Assembly (NCBI RefSeq): GCF_963855985.1
Contig: NW_026973566.1
Coordinates: forward strand, 434,001-498,000
Origin: Ostrinia nubilalis
Lineage: Eukaryota > Arthropoda > Insecta > Lepidoptera > Crambidae
Length of the DNA stretch: 64,000 bases
Reading direction: 5' to 3'
Made by a program: the position numbers and the translations under genes. The notes beneath the pieces were generated by a model that saw only the letters and a list, made by a program, of their open reading frames with translations, was not told the origin of the DNA and ran no database searches. The stretch's first letter is position 1; every line of letters begins with the position of its first letter. Below, piece after piece: positions 1 through 8,174 of the stretch.

Positions 1-236
1 ATATATTTTTTGTTGCATTTTCCTATAGGCTTTTAAGTTTAGTCATATATGAACATCAAGAGTTAGACTCTCGTTAATTTTCTGTTAAATCTTAAACCTA
101 AATCTTCTTTTAGAATTTATAAGCCATAGTTTGTTGTATAATTCATAAATTGTGTAATTCCCGTTAACTGTACTACGTTATTGTTTACTAGTAAAATACC
201 TAAAGACGTTATTTCAGCTTAAAGTGTATTGATAAC
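1..236. other. AT-rich non-coding leader of the polB gene
   Basis: No ORF is supported. The stretch is AT-rich and ends just before the polB start. Bases 209-224 are one arm of an inverted repeat. The TTATTTCAG within it also resembles a 3' splice site, so a 5'UTR intron whose donor lies outside the window is possible. Confidence 0.5.
209..224 (+). repeat. left arm of 16-bp inverted repeat around polB
   Basis: TTATTTCAGCTTAAAG here is the exact reverse complement of 3751-3766, just after the polB stop. The arms lie 13 bp before the start codon and 8 bp after the stop, so they bracket the coding region. Confidence 0.85.
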
Positions 237-3200
237 ATGCCTTTTTGTACTGCTTGTGGTACCCGCGTGGAAAATACGCATTGGATAGGTCACTTGAGGA
301 GTAATGCGCACAAAAACAAATGTGCGGTTCCGGTAGAAGACGGAGTACTTAAGGTAACCTCTGCATTTAAAGGTCGTATTGCATCATTTAGAATTCCAGC
401 AAATGTGGAACACGAGTCAACTTTACCGGATATATTTTTAAACAGTAAACGTGGAAAATTATGTAGTCTTATCGAAAAGTCGTTAAAAAAATACGTAAGT
501 TTAAAGATAAATATTGAGTATTTTGCTAATTTCATTTTACTAAAAAATGATTCCCAAGACGTTAAATCTTTTGCCACTAAGAATATAACAATACATCGTA
601 ACTTTAACTGGAACCAAATATTTGACTCTGTTGTTAATAACTTGTGTAAAAAAGTTGAAGAATTTCAGGACCGTGACAGTGGGTGGGCCTTTCTAAATAA
701 CATTTATGTAGAGATTAATATCAATAAATTCGATCCTTTAAGTGGTTCAGGTTCTAGTTATATGGATTTGCCATTATATTTAAAAAAGAAAAAAGCATGC
801 ATCAATATCCAAAACAAAGATAGCTTTTGTTTTTTATGGAGCGTTGTCGCAGCCCTGTATCCTGCAAAACGCAACGGAGATCGTCCATCGTCCTATCCTA
901 ATTTTCAAGACGTATTGAATATTGATGGTCTAAACTTCCCTGTTACTTTCACAGATATAAGAACATTTGAAAAAAATAATCAAAATATATCCATAAATGT
1001 ATATTCCTTAAAAAGTAATCGCATTGTGGGTCCAATTTACAGATCTGAGTTTAAAAGAAAAACAAGGATCAATTTATTATTACTTGAAAAGGGAAACAAA
1101 TCGCACTATGTTTTAATAAAAAATTTGTCACGTCTTGTTCGTACTCAAATAACAAAGCATCATGGCACGATATACTTTTGTGATGATTGTATGCTGTTTT
1201 TTTCGTCTGAAGAGAAACTTAATAGTCACACTTGTTGCGGTGTGACTACCGTGCTTCCGGAACATGGTAGTTGTCTTCATTTTAAAAATTTTAATCGGAA
1301 ACAGGATGTTCCTTTTGTGGTGTACGCCGACTTTGAAACTCTACTTAAACCAATAACGACTTGTGAGCCTGATCCAAATTGTAGTTTTACGTTAAATCGT
1401 ACACAACACATTCCAGCAGCTTTTGCTTATCGCATTGTTTGCTCATTTGATAGCAAACTTAATCGATTCATTTCGTACCGCGGTCGCGACTGTGTTCAAA
1501 AATTTCTCAAATGTCTGTATAGAGACGTAGAAAAAATTTATGAAATTTTAAACGTTGAAGTGCCAATGGTGTTTAACGAAAGTGATGCCAAAATGCATGC
1601 CAAAGCTGACGTGTGTCATATTTGCAATAGTCTCCTGCTATTTGACAAAGTAAGAGACCATTGTCACTTGACAGGCTGCTACCGAGGTGCTGCTCACCAG
1701 TACTGCAATTTACAGTACAGTCTCCCAAAACTAGTTCCTATTTTTTTTCATAATTTAGCAGGCTATGATTGTCATTTATTCATTAAGGAATTGGCTGATA
1801 GTTTGGGTCCTATTAAAGTAATACCTAAGAATAAAGAAAACTATATTTCATTCACAAAATTTTTAAAAATGTCTGATGGGAAATTTGCACAATTAAGATT
1901 TGTAGACTCGTTTAAATTTCTAGGCACAAGCTTAGAAAAATTAGCAAACGGTTTAGACAAAGCAGATTTCATTCACTTAAAACAATGTTTTGCTAAAGAA
2001 AACGAATTTAAATTAATGACTCGCAAAGGTATTTATCCCTACGACCACATGAAATCTTGGAGATCGTTCTCTGAGAGACAACTTCCTCCCAAAGAAAGCT
2101 TCTATAATACTTTAACTGACGAAGGTATCAGCGATGAAGATTACATGCATGCACAAGTGATTTGGGATACTTTTAACATAAGCAATATGGGAGAATATAC
2201 AGATCTTTATCTCAAAACCGACGTCTATTTACTAACAGACGTCTTTGAAAATTTTAGAGCGGTTTGTAAAAAGCAATATCACTTAGATCCTGCTTTTTAC
2301 TTAACAGCTCCGAGCTTATCATTTGACGCAATGTTGCTGAAAACAGGAGTAGAGTTAGAGTTATTGTCTGACTTAGAAATTATACGTCTCATACAGAAAG
2401 GAATACGGGGTGGAATTTGTTTATGTTCTACTAGACATGCTCAGGCGAATAATATTTACATGGATAATTATGATGAAACTAAAACGGATTCATTTCTCAT
2501 ATATATCGACTGTAATAATCTTTATGGTTATAGTATGTGCCAGTCTTTGCCAGTATCCCATTTCAGATTTTTGAAACAGCACGAAATTGATCAATTACAA
2601 ATTATGAACGTGCGCGACGATGCGGATTTTGGGTTTATTCTTGAAGTTGATTTATTATATCCGGAAGAATTGCATTGTATTCACAACGATTATCCATTTT
2701 GCGCGGAGAAATTCATACCTCCGGGAGGTAAAACTTCTAAATTAGTACCAAACTTATATTCAAAATACCAATATGTGATTCACTACGTTCATTTAAAGAC
2801 TTGTTTAAACCATGGTCTAATTTTACAAAAAATTCATCGAGTTGTGACTTTTAAACAAAGCAAATTTTTAGCGCAATATATAAATCTTAACACAGAACTG
2901 AGAAAGAAAGCAGTAACACCATTCCAACAAGATTTATTCAAACTTATGAATAATTCTGTTTTTGGGAAAACATTAGAAGACACTGAACGTAGAGTAGACA
3001 TCAAATTAGTCAATCAGTGGCAGGACGATACCAATCGAACAAACCGGTCTCTCTCTGCTGCAAAGTTAATTTCTCGACCAAACTTCCATAGCGCCACCAT
3101 TTTCTCCGAAAACTTAGTGGCTATTCAAATGAAACCGGAAAGAATTATATTAGATAAACCAATTTACATTGGCTTTGCCGTTTTAGAACTTTCTAAAAGT

Positions 3201-3743
3201 CACATGTACCAGTTTCATTACTCTGTAATAAAGCCTCACTACGGAGATAGAGTACGACTATGCTATACAGACACCGATAGCTTTATCTACCAAATAGAAA
3301 CAAATGATTTTTACGTAGATATAAAGCAACATTTCTTACAATATTTCGATACCAGTAATTACGCTCTGAAAAATCAGTATGACCTTCCGATTCGAAACAA
3401 AAAAGTACCTGGTCTATTCAAAGACGAACTTGGCGGATGTATAATGACTGAATTTGTAGGGTTGAGATCAAAGTTGTATTGCATTAAAACTGATTCTAAT
3501 GTCATTAAAAAGGCAAAAGGAATAAGAAAAAATGTTATTAAGCACTTGGAGGCATCTGATTATAGTAACGCATTACTAAACGATAAAATAGTGCGTAGGA
3601 AAAATATTCTCTTTAAATGTATAAAGCATAATATTTTTACACAGACTGTTAATAAGATTGCTTTGTCAAATGCGGATGACAAACGTTTTATATTGCAAGA
3701 CAAAATATCCACAATGGCATGGGGGCATAGCTCTTTGTTGTAA
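237..3743 (+). CDS. POLB: protein-primed family B DNA polymerase (Polinton PolB)
   Basis: This 1168-aa polymerase would copy the linear element from protein-primed ends. Residues 4-29 form a C2H2 finger. The 3'-5' exonuclease motifs are ExoI YADFE (~363-367), ExoII NLAGYD (~505-510) and ExoIII around YLKTD (~657-661). Between ExoI and ExoII is an endonuclease VII-like Cys/His cluster (~459-491, CHIC...DHCH...CN), common in insect homologues. Polymerase motifs are A (IDCNNLYG, ~756-763), B (KLMNNSVFGK, ~902-911) and C (YTDTDS, ~1009-1014), all with expected catalytic residues. Residues ~187-300 resemble an OTU-like segment seen in related insect proteins; I did not identify catalytic residues there. 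It is transcribed opposite to the capsid block. Length and motifs indicate a functional enzyme. Confidence 0.96.
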   Translation: MPFCTACGTRVENTHWIGHLRSNAHKNKCAVPVEDGVLKVTSAFKGRIASFRIPANVEHESTLPDIFLNSKRGKLCSLIEKSLKKYVSLKINIEYFANFILLKNDSQDVKSFATKNITIHRNFNWNQIFDSVVNNLCKKVEEFQDRDSGWAFLNNIYVEININKFDPLSGSGSSYMDLPLYLKKKKACINIQNKDSFCFLWSVVAALYPAKRNGDRPSSYPNFQDVLNIDGLNFPVTFTDIRTFEKNNQNISINVYSLKSNRIVGPIYRSEFKRKTRINLLLLEKGNKSHYVLIKNLSRLVRTQITKHHGTIYFCDDCMLFFSSEEKLNSHTCCGVTTVLPEHGSCLHFKNFNRKQDVPFVVYADFETLLKPITTCEPDPNCSFTLNRTQHIPAAFAYRIVCSFDSKLNRFISYRGRDCVQKFLKCLYRDVEKIYEILNVEVPMVFNESDAKMHAKADVCHICNSLLLFDKVRDHCHLTGCYRGAAHQYCNLQYSLPKLVPIFFHNLAGYDCHLFIKELADSLGPIKVIPKNKENYISFTKFLKMSDGKFAQLRFVDSFKFLGTSLEKLANGLDKADFIHLKQCFAKENEFKLMTRKGIYPYDHMKSWRSFSERQLPPKESFYNTLTDEGISDEDYMHAQVIWDTFNISNMGEYTDLYLKTDVYLLTDVFENFRAVCKKQYHLDPAFYLTAPSLSFDAMLLKTGVELELLSDLEIIRLIQKGIRGGICLCSTRHAQANNIYMDNYDETKTDSFLIYIDCNNLYGYSMCQSLPVSHFRFLKQHEIDQLQIMNVRDDADFGFILEVDLLYPEELHCIHNDYPFCAEKFIPPGGKTSKLVPNLYSKYQYVIHYVHLKTCLNHGLILQKIHRVVTFKQSKFLAQYINLNTELRKKAVTPFQQDLFKLMNNSVFGKTLEDTERRVDIKLVNQWQDDTNRTNRSLSAAKLISRPNFHSATIFSENLVAIQMKPERIILDKPIYIGFAVLELSKSHMYQFHYSVIKPHYGDRVRLCYTDTDSFIYQIETNDFYVDIKQHFLQYFDTSNYALKNQYDLPIRNKKVPGLFKDELGGCIMTEFVGLRSKLYCIKTDSNVIKKAKGIRKNVIKHLEASDYSNALLNDKIVRRKNILFKCIKHNIFTQTVNKIALSNADDKRFILQDKISTMAWGHSSLL

Positions 3744-3750
3744 TAAATAA

Positions 3751-3766
3751 CTTTAAGCTGAAATAA
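3751..3766 (-). repeat. right arm of polB inverted repeat, with poly(A) signal
   Basis: CTTTAAGCTGAAATAA is the reverse complement of 209-224. It overlaps AATAAA at 3762-3767, 19 bases past the polB stop, which probably serves as the polyadenylation signal. Confidence 0.85.
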
Positions 3767-3873
3767 ATATTAAATATAAATAATTTTTATGTAAAATAGG
3801 TACGTTAGTTTTAGACTTTATTGTTAAATTTAATATTATATTGCATTTTCTGTTAGCATTACTTTTTACTTAC

Positions 3874-4122
3874 TTATAAAAATAAATCATTTTCAGAATA
3901 TTTTTTTTTGGTTTTCTTACAAAATTCCTTACCTGCTAAATTAAATTGATATTTTGTTTTTTTATTTATAAAATTCAAGCAAAAGAAACATTCGACAATA
4001 CTGATTGTCATGTTTATGTACACGTGCTGAGTATTATGTAGGTCGTCAGTGACGACGATATTAATTATAAACTCAGCAAAATGTGATTGATTCCTCAACT
4101 CGGTTATTTTCTTACCATTCAC
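3874..4122 (-). CDS. possible small protein (82 aa), doubtful
   Basis: An open frame in AT-rich DNA, divergent from the 133-aa gene. It has two closely spaced cysteines (CFFC) and a Lys-rich tail. I recognise no family and see no promoter or overlap linking it to its neighbours. It starts only 20 bases from the 29-bp inverted repeat arm, so it may be a chance frame beside a regulatory sequence. Confidence 0.2.
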   Translation of the reverse strand: MNGKKITELRNQSHFAEFIINIVVTDDLHNTQHVYINMTISIVECFFCLNFINKKTKYQFNLAGKEFCKKTKKKYSENDLFL

Positions 4123-4142
4123 ACTTTGTCTCTGACGAACGT

Positions 4143-4171
4143 TGTACTACAGTGCGATTGCTTCTATTCTT
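4143..4171 (+). repeat. left arm of 29-bp inverted repeat around the 133-aa gene
   Basis: Bases 4143-4171 are complementary to 4742-4770 at 28 of 29 positions (the single difference is the C at 4155). The left arm ends exactly at a GTAAGT splice donor, so it would be the 3' end of a 5'UTR exon. The right arm falls in the 3'UTR. Confidence 0.9.
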
Positions 4172-4253
4172 GTAAGTATTTATTTCGAAGTTTGTGTAAC
4201 ACTTTGTTTTACGTTAAAAATATTTTTACTAATGAAACTTTATTTTGTTATAG
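4172..4253 (+). other. predicted 82-bp 5'UTR intron of the 133-aa gene
   Basis: It has a GTAAGT donor at 4172, a TACTAAT branch point near 4228, a T-rich tract and a TTATAG acceptor ending at 4253. The start codon follows three bases later. All three signals match consensus and the spacing is normal for a short insect intron. Confidence 0.7.
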
Positions 4254-4256
4254 ATA

Positions 4257-4658
4257 ATGGCTCAATCTCCTGACATCATGTTATCCCAGTACGCTCAAGA
4301 TCCGCTGGAGGGATTTACGCAAGAATTTCCGGAGCTGTGTTCCAGACTCCACGCGCACGCTGTTCAAAGACAAGTGAAAAAGCCTAAGAATAAAAAAGGT
4401 GTTTCAAAAAGAAGACTAGGACCGACGAAATCCTATGTGATAACGAAAAATCAGAAAGGAAAGAGGCTCATCAAAATAGAAGTTATTGATATTGTGAGTG
4501 ATATGGGATCGGCTTCATCCTCAGAAATCACCGACCAAGAGGATAATGTGCTGATCAGCGCACAATACGTGGTCCAGGATTCATACGACGAAATCATGGA
4601 CCTCACTGACAATCTTGTTCAAAAAATATCGAAAAAACTTTGTGGTGATAACTTTTAG
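4257..4658 (+). CDS. unknown Polinton protein, 133 aa, basic centre and acidic C-terminal half
   Basis: I do not recognise this family. The N-terminal 40 residues are neutral. Residues ~41-62 are strongly basic with many Lys/Arg, resembling a nuclear localisation or DNA-binding stretch. The C-terminal half is acidic and Ser-rich and ends in a predicted helix. There are no membrane segments or signal peptide. It is the only + strand gene besides polB, has a predicted spliced leader, and is bracketed by a 29-bp inverted repeat, so it is probably expressed separately from the capsid block. A DNA-binding or regulatory role is a guess from charge alone. An ATTAAA near 4699 may be its poly(A) signal. 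Confidence 0.65.
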   Translation: MAQSPDIMLSQYAQDPLEGFTQEFPELCSRLHAHAVQRQVKKPKNKKGVSKRRLGPTKSYVITKNQKGKRLIKIEVIDIVSDMGSASSSEITDQEDNVLISAQYVVQDSYDEIMDLTDNLVQKISKKLCGDNF

Positions 4659-4741
4659 TGTTTTTTAAGTGTATAGTTTTAATGTAAGTATTAAGTTTTT
4701 ATTAAAGTGTAACGCAAACTTGTAAATTAATATGTAATTAT

Positions 4742-4770
4742 AAGAATAGAAGCAATCACACTGTAGTACA
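4742..4770 (-). repeat. right arm of 29-bp inverted repeat
   Basis: Reverse complement of 4143-4171 with one mismatch, 84 bp past the stop of the 133-aa gene. Confidence 0.9.
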
Positions 4771-4950
4771 TTAACCGAAAATTATCAGTCTTTTTGTACT
4801 TATTATATTAACTTAATCAGGCAATAATTTTATTTTCTTTCTTTTTTTCTTTTGGTGACGATAAAATTAAGGTTTCATGTGTTTTTATTACAAGTGTTTT
4901 TGAAAATATAGTCTTACAGTAACAAGTGTCTTCTTATTTTGATCGTTCGT

Positions 4951-4996
4951 TCAACCAAATGACGTCCACTACTGGACAAAGGCCTTAGGATTTCCA
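4951..4996 (+). repeat. short LINE-derived fragment inside the Polinton spacer
   Basis: ACGTCCACTACTGGACAAAG followed by GCC and, 6 bases on, GATTTCCA matches a motif I know as very common in Lepidopteran genomes (3' part of an RTE/CR1-type repeat). It lies in the 605-bp spacer between the convergent 133-aa and 162-aa genes. The rest of the spacer (4771-5263) is AT-rich, with a (TTTGA)n-like run near 5215-5235 and no supported gene. Confidence 0.5.
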
Positions 4997-5263
4997 TATT
5001 TTGTATTCCAGTTAAATTAAACAACCTTTTTTATCAATAAATAATCAGTTTATTAACATTTCATTACACCTTATTAAACATTTCATATCCATTTAGAGAA
5101 CTCTATGTTTTATGCAAAATACATTTTTCAAAACACATTATTTTTATGAATTAAACAATGAAAATGATTATATGTACATTAGAAATATTTAATAAATTTA
5201 AATATTTAATAAATTTATTTGATTTGATTTGATTTAGAAAGAATTTAAACTCAATAGTTTACA

Positions 5264-5752
5264 TTATACTGCTACATTTTTTTCAACACACCATTTCTTT
5301 ATACACATCACATTTTTTAATGCACAATATTTCTTATGAGTAAAACAGTTAAATAATGTGGGGTTATCAAAACAATAAAGTTTGTAAAGAGTACTTAAAC
5401 TTGGAGCGCCTAAACAAGTTACGTCTAAAACGTCATTTTGATTACATAAATTATGCACCCATTTGATCTTTTCTTCTCCTTTTACTAAGATATATTTACC
5501 TTTTAAATAAGGTACGATAAGTCTTTGAAATTCTCTATAGTCAATATATCCTTCACTCCATCGATAGCCTCTGTTTTTTTCGATCCAGCAAACTTGCTTT
5601 TTCTCTTCAGCAGTCAATGAAGAGAACGGGTATGGAGGCTTAATCAAAAATATGTGAGTATGCTCTTGGGTAGCTATAGCAAATTCTTTTATTATAAATT
5701 CATTTTTGCTATTTTTAAATCCTTGCAGATCTACGATTATATTGCTATTCAT
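5264..5752 (-). CDS. conserved Polinton protein, 162 aa, possible degenerate exonuclease fold
   Basis: Proteins opening with VDLQGF followed by an NEF..KE(F/I)AI strand are frequent in insect Polintons. The pattern resembles the ExoI strand of DnaQ/RNase H-fold exonucleases with the acidic pair altered. A VKGEEK stretch sits where ExoII would be, and CALKNV near the C-terminus sits where HxALxD would be. Catalysis therefore looks lost. This fold is my inference from motif order. The C-terminal 35 residues are Cys/His/Lys-rich and may bind metal or nucleic acid. Its start overlaps the major capsid stop as ATGA, so it is probably translated from the capsid mRNA by reinitiation. Confidence 0.75.
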   Translation of the reverse strand: MNSNIIVDLQGFKNSKNEFIIKEFAIATQEHTHIFLIKPPYPFSSLTAEEKKQVCWIEKNRGYRWSEGYIDYREFQRLIVPYLKGKYILVKGEEKIKWVHNLCNQNDVLDVTCLGAPSLSTLYKLYCFDNPTLFNCFTHKKYCALKNVMCIKKWCVEKNVAV

Positions 5753-6957
5753 GATATTTTCTTAACGATATTACTCAAAGGTTTGTATTCAAATATACAA
5801 TCGTTTAGAATCAAGCAATAAGCAGCTGTCTGATCTGGTATCTCTTGGTCTGTTTCAATTTCAACTCTTACATCGATCGAACCTTTTAAAGTTTCGTGTT
5901 GTCTTGAACAGTCGATAACAAATAAGGGAGCTACGTCTCTGAATTCTTTCAAGCTCAACAACGGCTCTGACCGGCGTCCGTGATACGACTGCTGAAATCT
6001 TGAATACTGTTCATATAATAAAGCAATTTTTTCTTCTGAAAAACTGACATTTAGTCCTTCATACGGATAATATGTTGAATTTAAAAAGACCCTTACATCT
6101 CGTACGTGACAATGATCAAATTCTGCCATTGACAACACAGCGTTATGTTTGCGATTGGTTTGTAAGGCAATTACAACAAATCGTGGTTTTTCTATTTGCG
6201 ATGAAGTTTTAATTGACCAAGTATGTTTACGTGTTTTAGGCAGTAATGGGTATTCATACAGATCCCAATTACGAAACACTAATGGAATAGCTCGATCTTT
6301 CTCCAAGTGTTTCAATAGGTTTATCCTCTCACGGTCTGAAACTTTGATGTGTGGAACGCGCCAAATAATTTTATTGATTATTATGTCATCTACAACTTCA
6401 CCTGCATTTAACTTGACCGCATTAAGGTTAGTATTACTTCTCAGTAACACTAACTCGTGTTTACAGTTAATGATAATTTTTTCATAATCCTCTGCAAATC
6501 CTAGTATCCTATTTAATGGTATAGATGCAGAAAATGCTCCACCACTAGCATTGTTTGTTCCCGCGGTTGACCAGCCCCAAACTCGACCACATTTGGATTC
6601 ATTTTCATTTAAGGATAGGTAAGATTTCATTGTTGTAGTAATACCAGCATTCTTAATTTTATCTATTTCAACTCCATTAAGTTCATATCTTATGTCTTGG
6701 AAGAGAAATAAGCCTGGATTATTAACGAAGTGTACATTTGATACTTTTTCTTTGGTGGTGCTGTTATACACAACTACTTTACCTTCGATATATAGACTAC
6801 TAAGTGAAGGTAACACGTACAAGTCTTGTTGGTTGATCGGTATTCGTATTTCATCATTCTTGTTGAAACTTGTTACGTATGGTTTGTACGAATGGTACTC
6901 GAAACTTTCAATGCTGTTATCATATGATGTTTGTTGAGATATATTTAAAATATTCAT
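5749..6957 (-). CDS. MCP: major capsid protein, double jelly-roll
   Basis: The 402-aa product has the N-terminal signature of insect Polinton capsid proteins (SYKPYVTSF, NDEIRIPINQQDLYVLP) followed by alternating beta-rich segments expected of a double jelly roll that trimerises into pseudo-hexamers. Length fits insect members. It is flanked by ATGA junctions on both sides: with a 48-aa upstream frame at 6954-6957 and with the 162-aa gene at 5749-5752. No stop or frameshift is present. The assignment rests on family knowledge of the N-terminal motif and on gene neighbourhood. Confidence 0.88.
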   Translation of the reverse strand: MNILNISQQTSYDNSIESFEYHSYKPYVTSFNKNDEIRIPINQQDLYVLPSLSSLYIEGKVVVYNSTTKEKVSNVHFVNNPGLFLFQDIRYELNGVEIDKIKNAGITTTMKSYLSLNENESKCGRVWGWSTAGTNNASGGAFSASIPLNRILGFAEDYEKIIINCKHELVLLRSNTNLNAVKLNAGEVVDDIIINKIIWRVPHIKVSDRERINLLKHLEKDRAIPLVFRNWDLYEYPLLPKTRKHTWSIKTSSQIEKPRFVVIALQTNRKHNAVLSMAEFDHCHVRDVRVFLNSTYYPYEGLNVSFSEEKIALLYEQYSRFQQSYHGRRSEPLLSLKEFRDVAPLFVIDCSRQHETLKGSIDVRVEIETDQEIPDQTAAYCLILNDCIFEYKPLSNIVKKIS

Positions 6958-7100
6958 TTTATTAAACCAATTAATTTGAGAAATTCTTTATTGGTCTTGG
7001 TTAGCTTCTTTTTTAGCTGAAGCGGTCTGTCTTTCTGGAATGTTCTTTTAGAACTGACTGGAGTAAGCAATGTAGAAGGATTTTTATTGAAGTTAATCAT
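6954..7100 (-). CDS. 48-aa basic protein between minor and major capsid genes
   Basis: A short frame fills the apparent 140-bp gap between the two capsid genes. It starts on the ATGA that contains the minor capsid stop (7097-7100) and ends on the ATGA that contains the major capsid start (6954-6957). The product is Lys-rich, especially residues ~28-42, with no acidic run and a short hydrophobic C-terminus. Exact placement between two coupled junctions argues that it is real rather than random. It might be a small DNA-condensing or capsid cement protein, but no family is recognised. Confidence 0.7.
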   Translation of the reverse strand: MINFNKNPSTLLTPVSSKRTFQKDRPLQLKKKLTKTNKEFLKLIGLIK

Positions 7101-7801
7101 TTTTTTCTGAAATGTAAATACAGTTGTACTTCTTCACCTCGTAAGTTTATCTCTTTGTTTTCAGCGTCCAACAGCCTGATGCTGATAGCACTTATAGAAC
7201 TTTGGTTGACAGGAAAATAAATCAAATTTTTAGGTATTTCAATTATTCGATAACCAGGTGGTACATTAGGCACGAATTCATAAATTATATGGCTTGCTTT
7301 CCCGTTCACAAATGAACCACTGACTACATCGCATTCGATCCTCACAATGGTTGTTGATAGAATGCTCACAGGATACTTTGATTCAGTACTTATATTTGCA
7401 TTTATTGTTTCCATTCCAAAACCTAATATTTTACCAATTGAGCCACTTTTATTAAAATGAACGTCTTCAGAACAATAAATATTTGTTTTCAATGTGTTAT
7501 TATTGCAAGTAAGATTTAATGTAGTGTTCTTGATGTTATTTTTTAAATAATCACAAATATCCTGAAGCTCGTAAGACCCTTCAGGAATTTCGATGATCTC
7601 ATTTTCACCATAGTAAAACTTGTTGTTTCTTTCATCTATGTTGGGAATTGAATTGAAGGTTGAAAAACATAAAAGACCGCATTCGTAGTCCTCTCGAAGC
7701 TCTAAAGTTGGTGAATAATTTGTTGTTAAGGAGGCTCCTGTTCCGGTTATAGACACAGTGAAAGACATTATTATACTGATACTTTTATTTATAAATTTCA
7801 T
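7097..7801 (-). CDS. mCP: minor capsid (penton-like) protein, single jelly roll
   Basis: The frame is 234 codons from the first ATG. The likelier start is the second Met at 7768 (223 aa), because insect Polinton minor capsid proteins open MSFTV and carry the STFNSIPNI and IEIPEGSYEL blocks seen here. From 7801 the gene would overlap the protease stop by 17 nt; from 7768 it begins 16 bp after it. The protein would form the pentameric vertices. Its stop overlaps the start of the 48-aa gene as ATGA. Confidence 0.85.
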   Translation of the reverse strand: MKFINKSISIIMSFTVSITGTGASLTTNYSPTLELREDYECGLLCFSTFNSIPNIDERNNKFYYGENEIIEIPEGSYELQDICDYLKNNIKNTTLNLTCNNNTLKTNIYCSEDVHFNKSGSIGKILGFGMETINANISTESKYPVSILSTTIVRIECDVVSGSFVNGKASHIIYEFVPNVPPGYRIIEIPKNLIYFPVNQSSISAISIRLLDAENKEINLRGEEVQLYLHFRKK

Positions 7802-8174
7802 TATATAAATGTTTTTTCCAATAATTCCTTAAAAATTTCAAACACAAATGACCACAGTTTATTGTACCAAAGGCTTGATATCGTACATAATTATAGTTTA
7901 TAGGTAAATTATTAAAATATTTGACTAATTCCAACGGTGGTTTTAAATTACCAAAACTGTCATAATATTCAACGTAATCATATTGCTTTACAAAGGCCAC
8001 CCAATGTGTTCCAGGATTTTTGTTAATATCTAAATTCATGATAGCACATTCTATCTTATTTGGTTTCGCAGGTAATGTATCTCGCATGAATACACCACGA
8101 AAGAATGGAATATCACTAGCATGTTCTAATATATCCAGGTTAGTGAGCGCACGTCTAGGTAGCCGCTTAATTAG
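7785..8174 (-). CDS. PRO: adenain-type (C48) cysteine protease, probably made by -1 frameshifting
   Basis: The catalytic residues are visible in order: His in GTHWVAF, Asp in YYDSFG, Cys in NCGHLC. The enzyme would mature the virion by cleaving capsid precursors. The first ATG is at 8087, but the open frame continues upstream for 29 codons without an ATG, and the conserved FRGVFMRDTLP block starts before that ATG, so the functional domain includes the upstream codons. This extension begins at the A-AAA-AAC heptamer at the end of the PLA2 gene, in its -1 frame. Translation by -1 frameshifting from PLA2 is my preferred model; internal initiation at 8087 would give a truncated domain. Confidence 0.85.
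   Translation of the reverse strand, partial: LIKRLPRRALTNLDILEHASDIPFFRGVFMRDTLPAKPNKIECAIMNLDINKNPGTHWVAFVKQYDYVEYYDSFGNLKPPLELVKYFNNLPINYNYVRYQAFGTINCGHLCLKFLRNYWKKHLYNEIYK

Noticed and set aside
6149..6487. 112-aa + strand ORF inside the major capsid gene
   Set aside because: Antisense to a well supported capsid frame and without recognisable features.
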